NCBI GenBank assembly: GCA_903881085.1
Contig: CAIRSA010000473.1
Coordinates: 57,607 to 121,606 of the forward strand
DNA length: 64,000 nt
DNA from: an uncultured Acidobacteriia bacterium
GTDB lineage: Bacteria > Acidobacteriota > Terriglobia > Bryobacterales > Bryobacteraceae
Direction of reading: 5' to 3'
The translations under genes and the position numbers were made by a program. How positions within the stretch are numbered: the first letter of the stretch is position 1; each line of letters opens with the position of its first letter. Under the pieces are notes generated by a model. The model was not told the DNA's origin. It was given only the letters and a program-made list of their open reading frames with translations, and ran no database searches. Shown one piece after another: positions 9,759-19,334 of the stretch.

Positions 9759-12209
9759 ATGGATAAACTACCTAGTATGCCGAAATTCGCTATCATTCTG
9801 GCTTTGCCTCTTGTCTGTTTCGGGCAGCCAGATGGCAGGCTGGACTACTTCGAAGCCAAGGTGCGTCCTGTGCTGCTTGCACGTTGTTCTTCATGTCATG
9901 GAGACAAGGTGCAGATGGGGCAGAAGCAATTCACCACGCGCGACGGGATGCACCGTTCGGGAGCTGTGGTGGCTGGCGATCCGGCCGCGAGTCCTATGAT
10001 TCAAGCAGTGCAATATGCCGGCAAGGTCAAAATGCCACCCAGTGCGAAGCTTGCAGGACCTGAGATCGAAGCTCTGGAGAAATGGGTGCGCGATGGTGCG
10101 GTTTGGCCGGACGCTGCTCCTGCTGCTTCGGCCTCGGCTCCCGCGGGTCATTGGTCATTGCAGCCGGTCAAACCATCGAAGCCGCCCGCGGTCAAAAACG
10201 CATCCTGGCCTCGAACCGGTATTGACCGGTTTATTCTGGCCAAACTGGAAAACAAGAAACTCCCGCCGGCCTCCGACGCGGACCCATACACGCTGCTCCG
10301 CCGCTTGACTCTTGACCTGACCGGCTTGCTGCCAGCGCCCGAAGACGTGATCCGATTTGCATCTGACCCTTCGCCGAAGGCGCTTGAAACGGAAGCTGAC
10401 CGGCTGTTGGCTTCGCCGGCATTTGGCGAGCGTTGGGGACGGCATTGGCTGGACGTTACCTATTTTGCGGACACCACGGGCGTTGGGCGGCGAATTCCAC
10501 TCCCTGAAGCCTGGCGTTATCGCGACTATGTGATTCGTTCTTATAACCACGACAAGCCCTATAACCAGTTCCTGCGGGAGCAAATCGCCGGCGCTGGAGG
10601 CAAGAAGCAAAAGGGCAGCGAACCGGACGAAGAAGCGCCGGCCGCTACCGGGTTCTTAACGTTGGGACCATGGGCCTGGTTCTCATACGACAAATTGCAG
10701 ATGCGGTTCGACATCGCCGACCAACAGGTGGATCTGATTGGCCGCACCGTAATGGGACTTACCCTGGGGTGTGCCCGCTGCCACGATCACAAATTCGATC
10801 CGGTAACGAACAAAGATTATTATGCGATGGCGGGTATCTTTCTCAGCACCAAGACGACATCTCGCAACAATGCCAATGGCGGATTGAACATGGTGCGGCT
10901 TGCGGAGTCAGCCGAAACAGTTAGAAAACATGCCGAGGCGATGGCAGCCTGGGAAAAACAGCTGAAGCAGACCGAGGAAGAGGACAAGGTTTTCAAGAAA
11001 CAACAGGAAGAGGTTAACGCCAGGATCAAAGAAACCAAGCCGGGTTCGCACGAAAGAAAAGTTGCCCAGGCAGAGCTCGCGGAGCTCAAGAAGAAGACCG
11101 AATTCGCACCGGACCGCCAGATTCTACTATTCGCCAAATACAACAAGCCAAGGTGGCCCGAGGTCTACGCAGCCGAAGAGATGGAGTTCCCGGAGAACGC
11201 GCGCATTGCCAGCCGCGGCGACGCGCACCAGTTGGGTGAGTTTGTGCCGCGCGGAGTCTTGAGCGGCATCGGCGCAGGTGGACCTGCTCCTGAAATTGAA
11301 CCTAACTCCAGCGGACGGAAAGAACTTGCAACGTGGCTGACCAACCCCAGTCATCCACTGACCGCGCGAGTGTATGTGAATCGAATCTGGCATCATTTGT
11401 TTGGCCGGGGCATTGTGGCAAGCACCGATAATTTCGGAACGCGCGGAGAGCCGCCAACGCATCCGGAACTCCTTGACTATCTGGCCGCTCGCTTCATCGA
11501 ACAGGGCTGGTCTACAAAGAAACTGATCCGCGAAATCGTTCTCAGCCGTGTCTACGGATTGTCGAGCAGGCCCGAGCCAGGCAACAACGAAATCGATGGC
11601 GGCAACGAACTGCTGTGGCGCGCCAACCGCCGGCGTTTGGAAGTGGAGGCCATTCGTGACGCGGTTCTGCAGATCAGCGGCCGGCTGGATTTGAACGGGG
11701 GAGGCGGCCCGACGCTGCCTTTGACGCCGCAAAACGTCCACACGATTGCGCCTTACTTCCTGGAAGACGATTCGCGCATCGCGCAAAACATCAAGTACAG
11801 GCGAACCGTCTATCAGCCCATCATGCGCAACAGTCAGATGGAAGACATCGATATTTTGAACGTGTTCGACTTCAAGGACCCAGATCAGATCACAGGTGTG
11901 CGGTCTTCCACCACGGTGCCTTCGCAGATGCTCTTCCTGATGAATTCGCAGTTTATGAAGGAGGAATCGCTGCGCGTTGCAATGGCAACTCGTGGCATGG
12001 ATGACCGGGCTCGCGTAGCGAAGATCATTCTCGAAATGCTGGGCAGGCGGTCAACGCAGCGGGATCTGGATCAAGCGCGGCAATTTGTGTCCGATTTCCG
12101 TGCCGCTTTGACGAAGCAGGCGGCCAGACCTGACGACATTGACGCAGAAGTGTGGGGCCGCTACTGCCACGCAATCTTTGCGTCGAGCGAATTTCTATAT
12201 CGAAGATAA
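9759..12209 (+). CDS. PSD1-type cytochrome c / DUF1549-DUF1553 protein
   Basis: An exported protein of 816 residues with a signal peptide (IILALPLVCFGQ). It contains a planctomycete-type cytochrome c domain with a haem motif CSSCH at about residues 43-47. DUF1549 follows, with a second CARCH motif at residues 338-342 within GCARCHDHKFDP. A charged, probably coiled-coil linker spans about 395-450, and DUF1553 (VNRIWHHLFGRGIV onward) fills the C-terminal half. The biochemical role of this family is unknown; redox chemistry at the periplasmic side is implied by two c-type haem motifs. It is almost always paired with a DUF1501 gene, as here (9-base gap). An alternative start is the ATG at 9777, immediately before the hydrophobic segment. 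Confidence 0.85.
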   Translation: MDKLPSMPKFAIILALPLVCFGQPDGRLDYFEAKVRPVLLARCSSCHGDKVQMGQKQFTTRDGMHRSGAVVAGDPAASPMIQAVQYAGKVKMPPSAKLAGPEIEALEKWVRDGAVWPDAAPAASASAPAGHWSLQPVKPSKPPAVKNASWPRTGIDRFILAKLENKKLPPASDADPYTLLRRLTLDLTGLLPAPEDVIRFASDPSPKALETEADRLLASPAFGERWGRHWLDVTYFADTTGVGRRIPLPEAWRYRDYVIRSYNHDKPYNQFLREQIAGAGGKKQKGSEPDEEAPAATGFLTLGPWAWFSYDKLQMRFDIADQQVDLIGRTVMGLTLGCARCHDHKFDPVTNKDYYAMAGIFLSTKTTSRNNANGGLNMVRLAESAETVRKHAEAMAAWEKQLKQTEEEDKVFKKQQEEVNARIKETKPGSHERKVAQAELAELKKKTEFAPDRQILLFAKYNKPRWPEVYAAEEMEFPENARIASRGDAHQLGEFVPRGVLSGIGAGGPAPEIEPNSSGRKELATWLTNPSHPLTARVYVNRIWHHLFGRGIVASTDNFGTRGEPPTHPELLDYLAARFIEQGWSTKKLIREIVLSRVYGLSSRPEPGNNEIDGGNELLWRANRRRLEVEAIRDAVLQISGRLDLNGGGGPTLPLTPQNVHTIAPYFLEDDSRIAQNIKYRRTVYQPIMRNSQMEDIDILNVFDFKDPDQITGVRSSTTVPSQMLFLMNSQFMKEESLRVAMATRGMDDRARVAKIILEMLGRRSTQRDLDQARQFVSDFRAALTKQAARPDDIDAEVWGRYCHAIFASSEFLYRR

Positions 12210-12218
12210 GGAGTATGT

Positions 12219-13646
12219 ATGCCACATCCCTTTGACTTAGCGCCGCGCGATCGCCGCGAATTCCTTCGATCGTTGGGCGGCGGCTTCGGATCTCTTGCCT
12301 TTGCGGCGATAGCAGCCCAGGCAGCCGCGGTTGATCCTCTTGCACCTAAGCAACCGCATTTTCCGGCCAAGGCAAAGCGCGTCATCTTGCTTTGGATGCA
12401 GGGCGGGCCGTCGCAAATGGATCTGTTTGACTGCAAGCCACGGCTGAAGAAAGAGGCCGGCGAAAAGATTCCTTTTGCGGTGAACTCCACCAAGATTCGC
12501 TCGGAAGAGACTGCACGCCTGTTGCCGCCCGTGGCCGATTTCAAACAGGCTGGCAACAGTGGTCTGTGGATGTCGGATCTAATGCCTCACCTCGCCAAAA
12601 AGGTGGACGACTTGTGCTGGTTGCGCGGGATGGTTACGGATAGCCCGGCTCATCCGGCGGCAATCCGCTTGTTCCAGACCGGCTCCTCGCAATTTGTAAG
12701 ACCCTCAATGGGGTCCTGGATCACATATGGCTTGGGCACAGAAAACCGGAATCTACCGGCGTTCATGGTGATCAGCCCCATGTTGTATGGGGACGATGGC
12801 AGTCCGCTGCATTACTCCAACGGATTTCTTCCGGCCATTTATCAGGGTATGCGTTTGGGCGATGCACGCACTCCCGTCAAGAATTCGAAGATCGGATATT
12901 TGGGTGACCCATCGCTACCCGCGGATTTGCAGCGTCAGCACCTGGACCTGATCCAGGCGCGCAACCGTATGGACCAGGAGAACTCAGGCGATGACCCCAA
13001 CGTGGAAGGACTCATTCAATCCTACGAACTGGCCTTCCGCATGCAAGTTCAGGCTCCGGAAGTTTTCGATGTGATGCGCGAATCGGAAGCCACGCGCGAA
13101 CTGTATGGGATGGGCGATGACGCGACTGACAATTTCGGACGAAAGTGTTTGATGGCGCGGAGGCTCGCCGAAGCAGGCGTCCGCTACATTCAAGTGACCG
13201 ACAACGGTTGGGATCACCACGCAAAGATCTCTACAACCTTGCGCAGGAGCGCAACGGGAATCGACAAACCACTGGCTGGGCTGCTTACTGACCTGAAGGC
13301 GCGCGGGTTGCTGGAGGACACCTTGGTAGTCTGGACCGGCGAATTCGGGCGAACTCCATTCGATCAGTCAATGGGTGGAGCGCGCACAGATGCAGGCCGC
13401 GATCACAATCCAAATTGCTGGACGATGTTCATGGCCGGCGCGGGCGTCAAACAGGGAATCGTTCATGGCGAAACCGATGAATATGGCTGGAAGACCGTGG
13501 ACGGCCAGGTGCATGTTCACGACTTGCACGCTACGATTCTGCACATTTTGGGGCTTGACCATGAGCGCCTCACATACCGGTATAGCGGCCGCGATTTCCG
13601 GTTGACCGACGTTCACGGGACTGTCGTGAAGCAGATTCTGGCCTGA
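12219..13646 (+). CDS. DUF1501 family protein, Tat-exported
   Basis: A 475-residue member of the DUF1501 family, which is related in fold to the alkaline phosphatase/sulfatase superfamily. The N-terminus has a Tat signal (RDRREFLRSLGGG). Family landmarks visible are LLWMQGGPSQMDLFD near residues 62-76, WDHHAK in the middle, VVWTGEFGRTP, and GRDHNPNCWTMF towards the C-terminus, which are the putative metal-ligand segments. The function is not established for the family. The ribosome site TAAGGAG overlaps the end of the cytochrome gene, so the two are translated as a pair and their products probably act together outside the cytoplasm. Confidence 0.85.
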   Translation: MPHPFDLAPRDRREFLRSLGGGFGSLAFAAIAAQAAAVDPLAPKQPHFPAKAKRVILLWMQGGPSQMDLFDCKPRLKKEAGEKIPFAVNSTKIRSEETARLLPPVADFKQAGNSGLWMSDLMPHLAKKVDDLCWLRGMVTDSPAHPAAIRLFQTGSSQFVRPSMGSWITYGLGTENRNLPAFMVISPMLYGDDGSPLHYSNGFLPAIYQGMRLGDARTPVKNSKIGYLGDPSLPADLQRQHLDLIQARNRMDQENSGDDPNVEGLIQSYELAFRMQVQAPEVFDVMRESEATRELYGMGDDATDNFGRKCLMARRLAEAGVRYIQVTDNGWDHHAKISTTLRRSATGIDKPLAGLLTDLKARGLLEDTLVVWTGEFGRTPFDQSMGGARTDAGRDHNPNCWTMFMAGAGVKQGIVHGETDEYGWKTVDGQVHVHDLHATILHILGLDHERLTYRYSGRDFRLTDVHGTVVKQILA

Positions 13647-13659
13647 GGCGGGAATACAC

Positions 13660-14880
13660 ATGAACAGCCGGTTTGACAGGCGCACATTATTGACAGGGGG
13701 GCTCGCAGCGATTACGGCCCCGCTGCGAGCCGCAGCAGCGGAGGCCAAGCGCGTTCGCATCGCCGGAGTGGAGGCGTTTCGCGTTCGCGTGCCCGGCGGG
13801 AATGTTTTCAGCGTTAGCAGGGTCCATACCGACTCGGGAGTTACTGGGACCTCCTTCATCCCTTGCACGGATGACGTTCTCAATCGCTTCGTTAAACCGG
13901 TGCTCGTGGGCGAGGACTTGTTCGCCATCGATCGCCACATGGCCCGACTGCAAGCCTTCCGCGGCGAGTCGGGCGTGCAGGCATGGTCAGGAATTGAGCA
14001 CGCGATGTGGGATGCAGTTGGCCGCATCGCGGGACGTCCCGTCGCGCAGTTGTTAGGTGGTACTCGCGACCGGCTGCGCGTCTATCGCACCACCGTTTGG
14101 CCGCGGCAAAAGCCTTTGCCTGCCGGTGCGCCTCCGCTTGAATCCGATCAATCGGACGTGCCATACGAAACACAGGCGGCATTCGCACTGAAACTCAAGC
14201 AGAACGGTTTCAGTGGCATCAAAGTCCGTGCCTGGCGGCCCCATCCAATGGACGATGTCGACATGGTCGGCGTGATGCGCGCCGCAGTGGGACCGGACTT
14301 CAAAATCATGCTCGACCGCACCGCAGTCAGGCCTGGCTGGGTGTGGGACTATCCGACCGCGCTGAAGGTTTGTCGGGGCTTGGAAAAGCACCGCGCGTAT
14401 TGGCTGGAAGAGCCCTTTGACGGGCACGACGTTCAGGCCCCCGCGCGCCTGGCCGCCGAAGTCGATATTCTGATCACCGGCGGTGAACTCGCCAAGAGCA
14501 CCTGCGAGTTTCTCGACTTTCTGCAGCACAAGACCTACGACATTCTGCAGCCCGATACGCGCATCTGTGGAGGAATCCTCGCCGCGCACAGGATTTCCAT
14601 TCTCGCGGAAGCTTTCGGTGTGCCCTGCATCCAGCATGGGACTACCGGACCGGCTCTGGCTGGCTACATACAGGCGGGCTGCGCGATGAGCAACTGCGAG
14701 TGGCAGGAGGTCATCGGCACACCCATCCTGCCGCAGGAGGAGTGGGCCTCGGCGAAACCGCTGCTACGAACGCCCGAGTTGTTCCGCATTCAGGATGGAC
14801 ACGTCCTGTTACCTGACTTTCCGGGGCTGGGTCTGGACTTGAACGAAGACGCCATCAAGGAGTACCGCATCCGTGCATAA
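13660..14880 (+). CDS. Enolase-superfamily enzyme, exported (mandelate racemase/muconate lactonising type)
   Basis: A 406-residue enolase-superfamily protein. Catalytic elements can be placed: KVR at 188-190, metal ligands D219 (MLDRTA), E250 or E251 (YWLEEPF) and E276 (ITGGE), then D299 and H326 (CIQHG). In this superfamily these abstract a proton alpha to a carboxylate, most often for sugar-acid dehydration. The KxK pair is KxR here, so the active site belongs to a less usual subgroup. The N-terminus (DRRTLLTGGLAAITAP) is a plausible Tat signal, which is odd for a normally cytoplasmic family. Its stop overlaps the GTG start of the next paralogue by eight bases. Confidence 0.8.
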   Translation: MNSRFDRRTLLTGGLAAITAPLRAAAAEAKRVRIAGVEAFRVRVPGGNVFSVSRVHTDSGVTGTSFIPCTDDVLNRFVKPVLVGEDLFAIDRHMARLQAFRGESGVQAWSGIEHAMWDAVGRIAGRPVAQLLGGTRDRLRVYRTTVWPRQKPLPAGAPPLESDQSDVPYETQAAFALKLKQNGFSGIKVRAWRPHPMDDVDMVGVMRAAVGPDFKIMLDRTAVRPGWVWDYPTALKVCRGLEKHRAYWLEEPFDGHDVQAPARLAAEVDILITGGELAKSTCEFLDFLQHKTYDILQPDTRICGGILAAHRISILAEAFGVPCIQHGTTGPALAGYIQAGCAMSNCEWQEVIGTPILPQEEWASAKPLLRTPELFRIQDGHVLLPDFPGLGLDLNEDAIKEYRIRA

Positions 14881-16069
14881 TTCCACGCGCCGATCACTGA
14901 TAGGAGCCGCTGCTTCATTCGTCGGTCTTCGTGCCTTGGAAGCTGCGGTCAAACCGGTGCGCATCACGGGTGTTGATTCATTCCAGGTCCTGGTGCCAGT
15001 TAGCGAAGCAGAGGCGGCGGCGGGCATGCAACACCGTTTCACTGTCGTAAAAGTGATGACCGACGCGGGCGTCGCCGGCTATTCCTTTGCAGGTTCGCGT
15101 GCGGCAGCACTGCCTGAACTGCGCGCAATGCTCACCGGCAAGGATCTGTTCAACATTGATGCGCATTTGCGTGCCGGATTGAACCGCTTCGGTGGTACGG
15201 AGCATGCCGTGTGGGATGCGATCGGCCGCATCGCCGGGCAACCCGTCTACAAGTTACTGGGCAGTCCGGCTGATCGCATGAAAGCCTATCTGACGTGCGT
15301 CTGGAAGGGGCCCGCCGATCAGGCACATGTCCCCTTGAAAGACCAGGTGGAGATGGCGCTGAGGATCCGCAAGGAAGGATTCCGTGGTATGAAAATGCGC
15401 ATCTGGAGGCCGAATCCAATGGATGACGTAGAAGCTTGCCGTCAGATTTTGGAGGCCACGGGCAAGGGCTTTCACCTGATGGTGGACCGCACCGCGCAGA
15501 TGCCGGTCAGCATGGCGGGGCAGAAAGTCTGGGACTTCGAAACTGCGCTCAAAGTCGCACGGGCATTGGAAAAGATCGGGGTCTATTGGCTGGAGGAGCC
15601 CTTCCACCGCGACGACTTCGATTCGCCCGCCCGGCTTGCAGCGATGGTCGACATTCTGATTACCGGAGGCGAGGGCTACGACAAGATGGATCAGTACCGA
15701 CAGTGCATGGAGCGCCGGTCATACGACATTATCCAGCCCGACCCGGTGCACGCGGGCGGCATCTTCATGTGCCGAAAGGTTGCGACACTCGCCGAATCGT
15801 TCCACGTCCCCGCGATCCCGCACGGCTACATCGGCCTTCCGCTGGCTGGATGGCTGCAGGCTGCCCTCGCAATGGGGTCTTCCTGGCAGGAGGTGACCAT
15901 GGTCTCTCCGCCGCTGATGCCAGAAGAGCAGTGGGCGCCCGGCCTGAAACTGCTCCGCACGAAACAGATGTTCACGTTTGAAAATGGCGCCATCCTCGCG
16001 CCGCCGCATCCAGGCATAGGACTCGATATCGATGAAGATGCTCTTGAAAAATATCGCGTGCGCGCGTAG
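14873..16069 (+). CDS. Enolase-superfamily enzyme, exported, paralogue of preceding gene
   Basis: A 398-residue paralogue of the previous protein. The GTG start at 14873 lies inside the end of that gene, implying translational coupling. Active-site elements: KMR at 174-176, D205 (MVDRTA), E241 or E242 (YWLEEPF), E267 (ITGGEG), D290 and H317 (IPHGYIG). It also begins with a Tat-like signal (TRRSLIGAAASFVG). The two enzymes have diverged enough (different lid and N-domain residues) to suggest successive substrates or a heteromer rather than simple dosage. A role in sugar-acid metabolism fits the locus but is inference. Confidence 0.8.
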   Translation: MHNSTRRSLIGAAASFVGLRALEAAVKPVRITGVDSFQVLVPVSEAEAAAGMQHRFTVVKVMTDAGVAGYSFAGSRAAALPELRAMLTGKDLFNIDAHLRAGLNRFGGTEHAVWDAIGRIAGQPVYKLLGSPADRMKAYLTCVWKGPADQAHVPLKDQVEMALRIRKEGFRGMKMRIWRPNPMDDVEACRQILEATGKGFHLMVDRTAQMPVSMAGQKVWDFETALKVARALEKIGVYWLEEPFHRDDFDSPARLAAMVDILITGGEGYDKMDQYRQCMERRSYDIIQPDPVHAGGIFMCRKVATLAESFHVPAIPHGYIGLPLAGWLQAALAMGSSWQEVTMVSPPLMPEEQWAPGLKLLRTKQMFTFENGAILAPPHPGIGLDIDEDALEKYRVRA

Positions 16070-18017
16070 TTGCACCGCATTTTTGTTGGCTGCCGCCGCG
16101 GCGACTGCGCAAAAGATCCCCGACGTCTCTTGCCCGGTGGAAGATTTCCCGTTGAAGGCCGTTGTCGCTTGGCAGTTTCCGCAGGTGCTGCCGAAGGTGC
16201 AGGTGGTTGTGCTGCGCGATCCGGCCGGCGAGCAGGAAGCACGTTTCGATTTGTTGCACGGTGCGTCGTTGATATCGCTGCGTTATCGTGGCAAGGAATT
16301 GCTGTATGGCCAGGGTGCCGGTGCCGACGTAGGCATGTTCGCCCTGCGGCAACCGCTCCCGCAGATGCGGATGCGCAGCCCTTATTGGACAGCGTTCAAT
16401 CCTGACCAGGGCGGTGTCAGCATGGGCGTTCCGGCTACGGTTGCGGGAGTTGCATGCGAAGGGGCGCGATCGATGCGCGCTCTCGCCATGATGATCGACC
16501 GCAGCGTGGACAATTCGTTCGAGCCGGAAAAACTGCTGGGTGTTTGGGCGGGCAAGATCAGCGACAATTTCCCGCCTGGTTACTCCACGCCTTACACCAT
16601 CGAGACCAGAGCAAGTTGGGTCAAGAATCCGGGAGGCGCACCGGCGTGGTATTTGAAGCTGGAGCAGTCCGTGGTGAATACGCGTCCGCAACCGTCAGGG
16701 CCGCTGCAGTGGTTTCTTTCCGGCGCGGCGCCGTGGGATTCTCAGCGGTTCGTCCAGTTTCCCGAAAACTGTTCGGAGAAGGCGCCATGCTCAAGCGCCA
16801 CTACCGCTGCACTTGCATCGGGCCACTACGAGGATGAAGCAAAACAGCGCGGAATCGCCACGGTGGTCCCCACTGCACCGTGGAGAACATCGAAGGCGTT
16901 TCTGCGTGACAACGCCGAATATGTCGTGTTGCTGTATGGCGCAGTCTGGGCAGCACCGCGGCGCACTTTCGCCGCCGTGCTGGAGAGGCCGCTCGATGGC
17001 GTCGGATCATTCGACTTCGCGTGGTACGTGTGCGCCGGACCTTGGGAACAGGCGCGCGCATTCGCTGCCTCGCAACCTAAGTCCACGGCAGCGCCTCTTC
17101 CTTCCGCGCCGCCTCCGGCCGCAAATCCGATGGAGGCCGAAGCCGTGAGCGCAGCCTGCCAGACGACTGAGTTCCGCATGCAGCCGAATCAGCCGGAGCA
17201 GGCTGTGGTGATGAAAGATCCGGCTGGCGAACAAACCGTGCTCTTCGACATGGCACAAGGCGGCGCCATCGTTTCACTCAAGTACAAAGGCGCCGAGCAC
17301 GTGTGGGGGTTCAACGGCGGGGGCCTTTTGCAGATGGCCTTCCACAACGGAATGACACACGGCCCCTGGCGCGGAGACTACAATCCAACGCAGGCTGGCG
17401 ATGGCTCGGCGATGTCACCCGTCACTGGCGTGGCGTGCCAGGGCACCAAAGCCGTCACCATCATGACTATGATGCTTGACTTCAACCACAACAACGCTTT
17501 CTACGAAAAGCCCCTGATCGCAGTGTGGGAAGGCCGGGTGAACAGCATGGTACCGCTCAGCAACTTCTCGCCCTATACACTCGAGACGCACGCGTCGTGG
17601 GTGCCGAATCCCGCCGGTGTGCCGAAGTATTACCTGAAGCTCGAAGAGCGCATCACGCATATAGCCGATGAGAAGATCGGACCGTTCGGGTTCGACTTTG
17701 CCGCCTATGTTGCGTGGGACTATAAGACGAAAGTCGTGAGCCCGGAAAGTTGCCCGTGCGATGTTGCGGCAAGCAAGTACGTCGCAGGCGGATTCTACCG
17801 TGAAGACCTCAGCGACGGCCTCGGCGTGGCCATGCCTTCGAGCAACTTTTCTAGCGGCCGCGTGAGCGGCAACGGAGGGACTGAGCCCATGTGGCGAAAC
17901 CACAGCTTCCACCTCTCAAGCCGCGACACGCTGGACGGGATCGCCTCGAAGGCATTCGTCTGGTATGTTTTTGCAGGCCCGTGGAAGAACGCGGAAGCTT
18001 TCGCCAAGGGTATCTAG
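16032..18017 (+). CDS. Exported protein of unknown function with internal tandem duplication
   Basis: I do not recognise the family. The 661-residue product has a hydrophobic export signal (CTAFLLAAAAATAQ) and two homologous halves. DPAGEQ occurs at residues 63-68 and again at 396-401. WYVCAGPWEQA near 331 matches WYVFAGPWKNA near 644. ASWVKNPGGAPAWYLKLE in the first half matches ASWVPNPAGVPKYYLKLE in the second. The halves are joined by a Pro/Ala-rich linker at about 353-375. Each half keeps paired cysteines (ENCSEKAPC and ESCPCD). The repeating aromatic/glycine pattern looks like beta-sandwich folds, so a carbohydrate-binding or lyase-like role is possible. The start overlaps the upstream gene by 38 bases; an ATG at 16038 is an equally good start. 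Confidence 0.7.
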   Translation: MKMLLKNIACARSCTAFLLAAAAATAQKIPDVSCPVEDFPLKAVVAWQFPQVLPKVQVVVLRDPAGEQEARFDLLHGASLISLRYRGKELLYGQGAGADVGMFALRQPLPQMRMRSPYWTAFNPDQGGVSMGVPATVAGVACEGARSMRALAMMIDRSVDNSFEPEKLLGVWAGKISDNFPPGYSTPYTIETRASWVKNPGGAPAWYLKLEQSVVNTRPQPSGPLQWFLSGAAPWDSQRFVQFPENCSEKAPCSSATTAALASGHYEDEAKQRGIATVVPTAPWRTSKAFLRDNAEYVVLLYGAVWAAPRRTFAAVLERPLDGVGSFDFAWYVCAGPWEQARAFAASQPKSTAAPLPSAPPPAANPMEAEAVSAACQTTEFRMQPNQPEQAVVMKDPAGEQTVLFDMAQGGAIVSLKYKGAEHVWGFNGGGLLQMAFHNGMTHGPWRGDYNPTQAGDGSAMSPVTGVACQGTKAVTIMTMMLDFNHNNAFYEKPLIAVWEGRVNSMVPLSNFSPYTLETHASWVPNPAGVPKYYLKLEERITHIADEKIGPFGFDFAAYVAWDYKTKVVSPESCPCDVAASKYVAGGFYREDLSDGLGVAMPSSNFSSGRVSGNGGTEPMWRNHSFHLSSRDTLDGIASKAFVWYVFAGPWKNAEAFAKGI

Positions 18018-18026
18018 AGGCGCATT

Positions 18027-19334
18027 TCAAGCCGGTTTAGGCGCGGGCTTCATCCGCGCTTCAAAATCATCCAGCAATTTCCTGTGTGCGCGGATCTCGG
18101 CGCCGAGTCCCGCCGTGTCGATCAGGTTCTTCATCTCCCACGGATCGTCGCGCATGTCGAAAAGCTGTTCCACCGGATCGCCGGCGAAGCGGACATACTT
18201 GTAGCGGCTCGTCCGTATCATCCTGCCGCTTACCCGCACCTCCGCAGCCACAAACTCATGGCCATCAGTTGGCTTACCTTCCAGGAATGGCCGCAGGCTC
18301 GTGCCGCAAATGTCCGGAGGGGATTTGATACCGGCATAATCGCAGAGCGTAGGCATCAGATCCGCCGTACTCACCAGATGAGCAGTATCGCGATGCCCTT
18401 CGCGGATCCGTCCTGGGCACGAAATTACCAGCGGCACTTTGACCGCCTCATCGTACGGGTACCACTTCTGTACGTGCTGATGCCGGCCGCCGCCTTCACC
18501 GTGGTCAGAAGTGAAAATCACAATTGTAGAATCCAGTTCCCCGGCCATCTCAACAGCCTGCAATAGACGGCCAACGTCTAGATCGAGCATCTCAACCATC
18601 CGGTAGTAGGCATACAGATAGTAGCGCCACTGCTCGTCCGAAGTGAATTGCTTATAGGCGAGTTTGTCGAGAATCGCCGGAGCCTTCGGCCGTGAACGAT
18701 GATTCGGCGGCAACTCCGGCAGCATCGCTGAGTCCACGGCAACGGGCGAGTGGCCCGTCACGAGTTCTTTGGGATGGATACACCAGTAGCAGATGTCGTG
18801 CGGCTGTAGCAGCGATGCCATCAACAGATACGGCTTCTGCTTCGACCGGCTGCGAATCCAACTCGCGCAAGCCGCCGATACAACCGGATCCATCTGCGAG
18901 CCTTGCCCCTGACCGCCAACCGGGAGCACGTCGAATCCTGGGGTATTGTCCGGCGCCCATCCTTCAGGCAGGTGCCACTTGCCGGAATAGACCGTCTGGT
19001 AGCCGCCGTCCCTCAGCCACTGTCCGAAGTTGGGCATGCCATCGCGAATAGAAAGATTGTTGGTCACCACGCCGGTTTCCACTGGCATCCGCCCTGTGAG
19101 CAAACTGCTTCGCGCCGGCGAACAAACGGGGTTTGTGCTGTGCGATTCCATGAACGTGACGCTGCGCGCGATTAGGCGATCAATGTTGGGTGTGCGTGCC
19201 CATTTGCAGCCGTGCGCCTGAATTGCATCCAGGCTCAACTGGTCACACAGGATTACCAGGAAATTCGGGCGCTGTGGTTTCGCCTGTGCCAGCGCGACCG
19301 CAGGAGCTGTCAAAGTAAATTCACGTCGAGTCAT
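18027..19334 (-). CDS. Sulfatase
   Basis: A 435-residue sulfatase with formylglycine motif CSPAR at 71-75 and GKWHLP at 118-123. The first metal-ligand strand reads VILCDQLSLD, a CDQ rather than DDxG form. I start it at MTRREFTLTAP (19334) because this gives a Tat signal and because that ATG overlaps the stop of the upstream gene by four bases (ATGA), a classic coupling; the longer frame up to 19358 would overlap further. The C-terminus contains DPVEQLFDMRDDPWEMKNL. It converges with the 661-residue unknown protein, the two stops being 9 bases apart. Confidence 0.88.
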   Translation of the reverse strand: MTRREFTLTAPAVALAQAKPQRPNFLVILCDQLSLDAIQAHGCKWARTPNIDRLIARSVTFMESHSTNPVCSPARSSLLTGRMPVETGVVTNNLSIRDGMPNFGQWLRDGGYQTVYSGKWHLPEGWAPDNTPGFDVLPVGGQGQGSQMDPVVSAACASWIRSRSKQKPYLLMASLLQPHDICYWCIHPKELVTGHSPVAVDSAMLPELPPNHRSRPKAPAILDKLAYKQFTSDEQWRYYLYAYYRMVEMLDLDVGRLLQAVEMAGELDSTIVIFTSDHGEGGGRHQHVQKWYPYDEAVKVPLVISCPGRIREGHRDTAHLVSTADLMPTLCDYAGIKSPPDICGTSLRPFLEGKPTDGHEFVAAEVRVSGRMIRTSRYKYVRFAGDPVEQLFDMRDDPWEMKNLIDTAGLGAEIRAHRKLLDDFEARMKPAPKPA

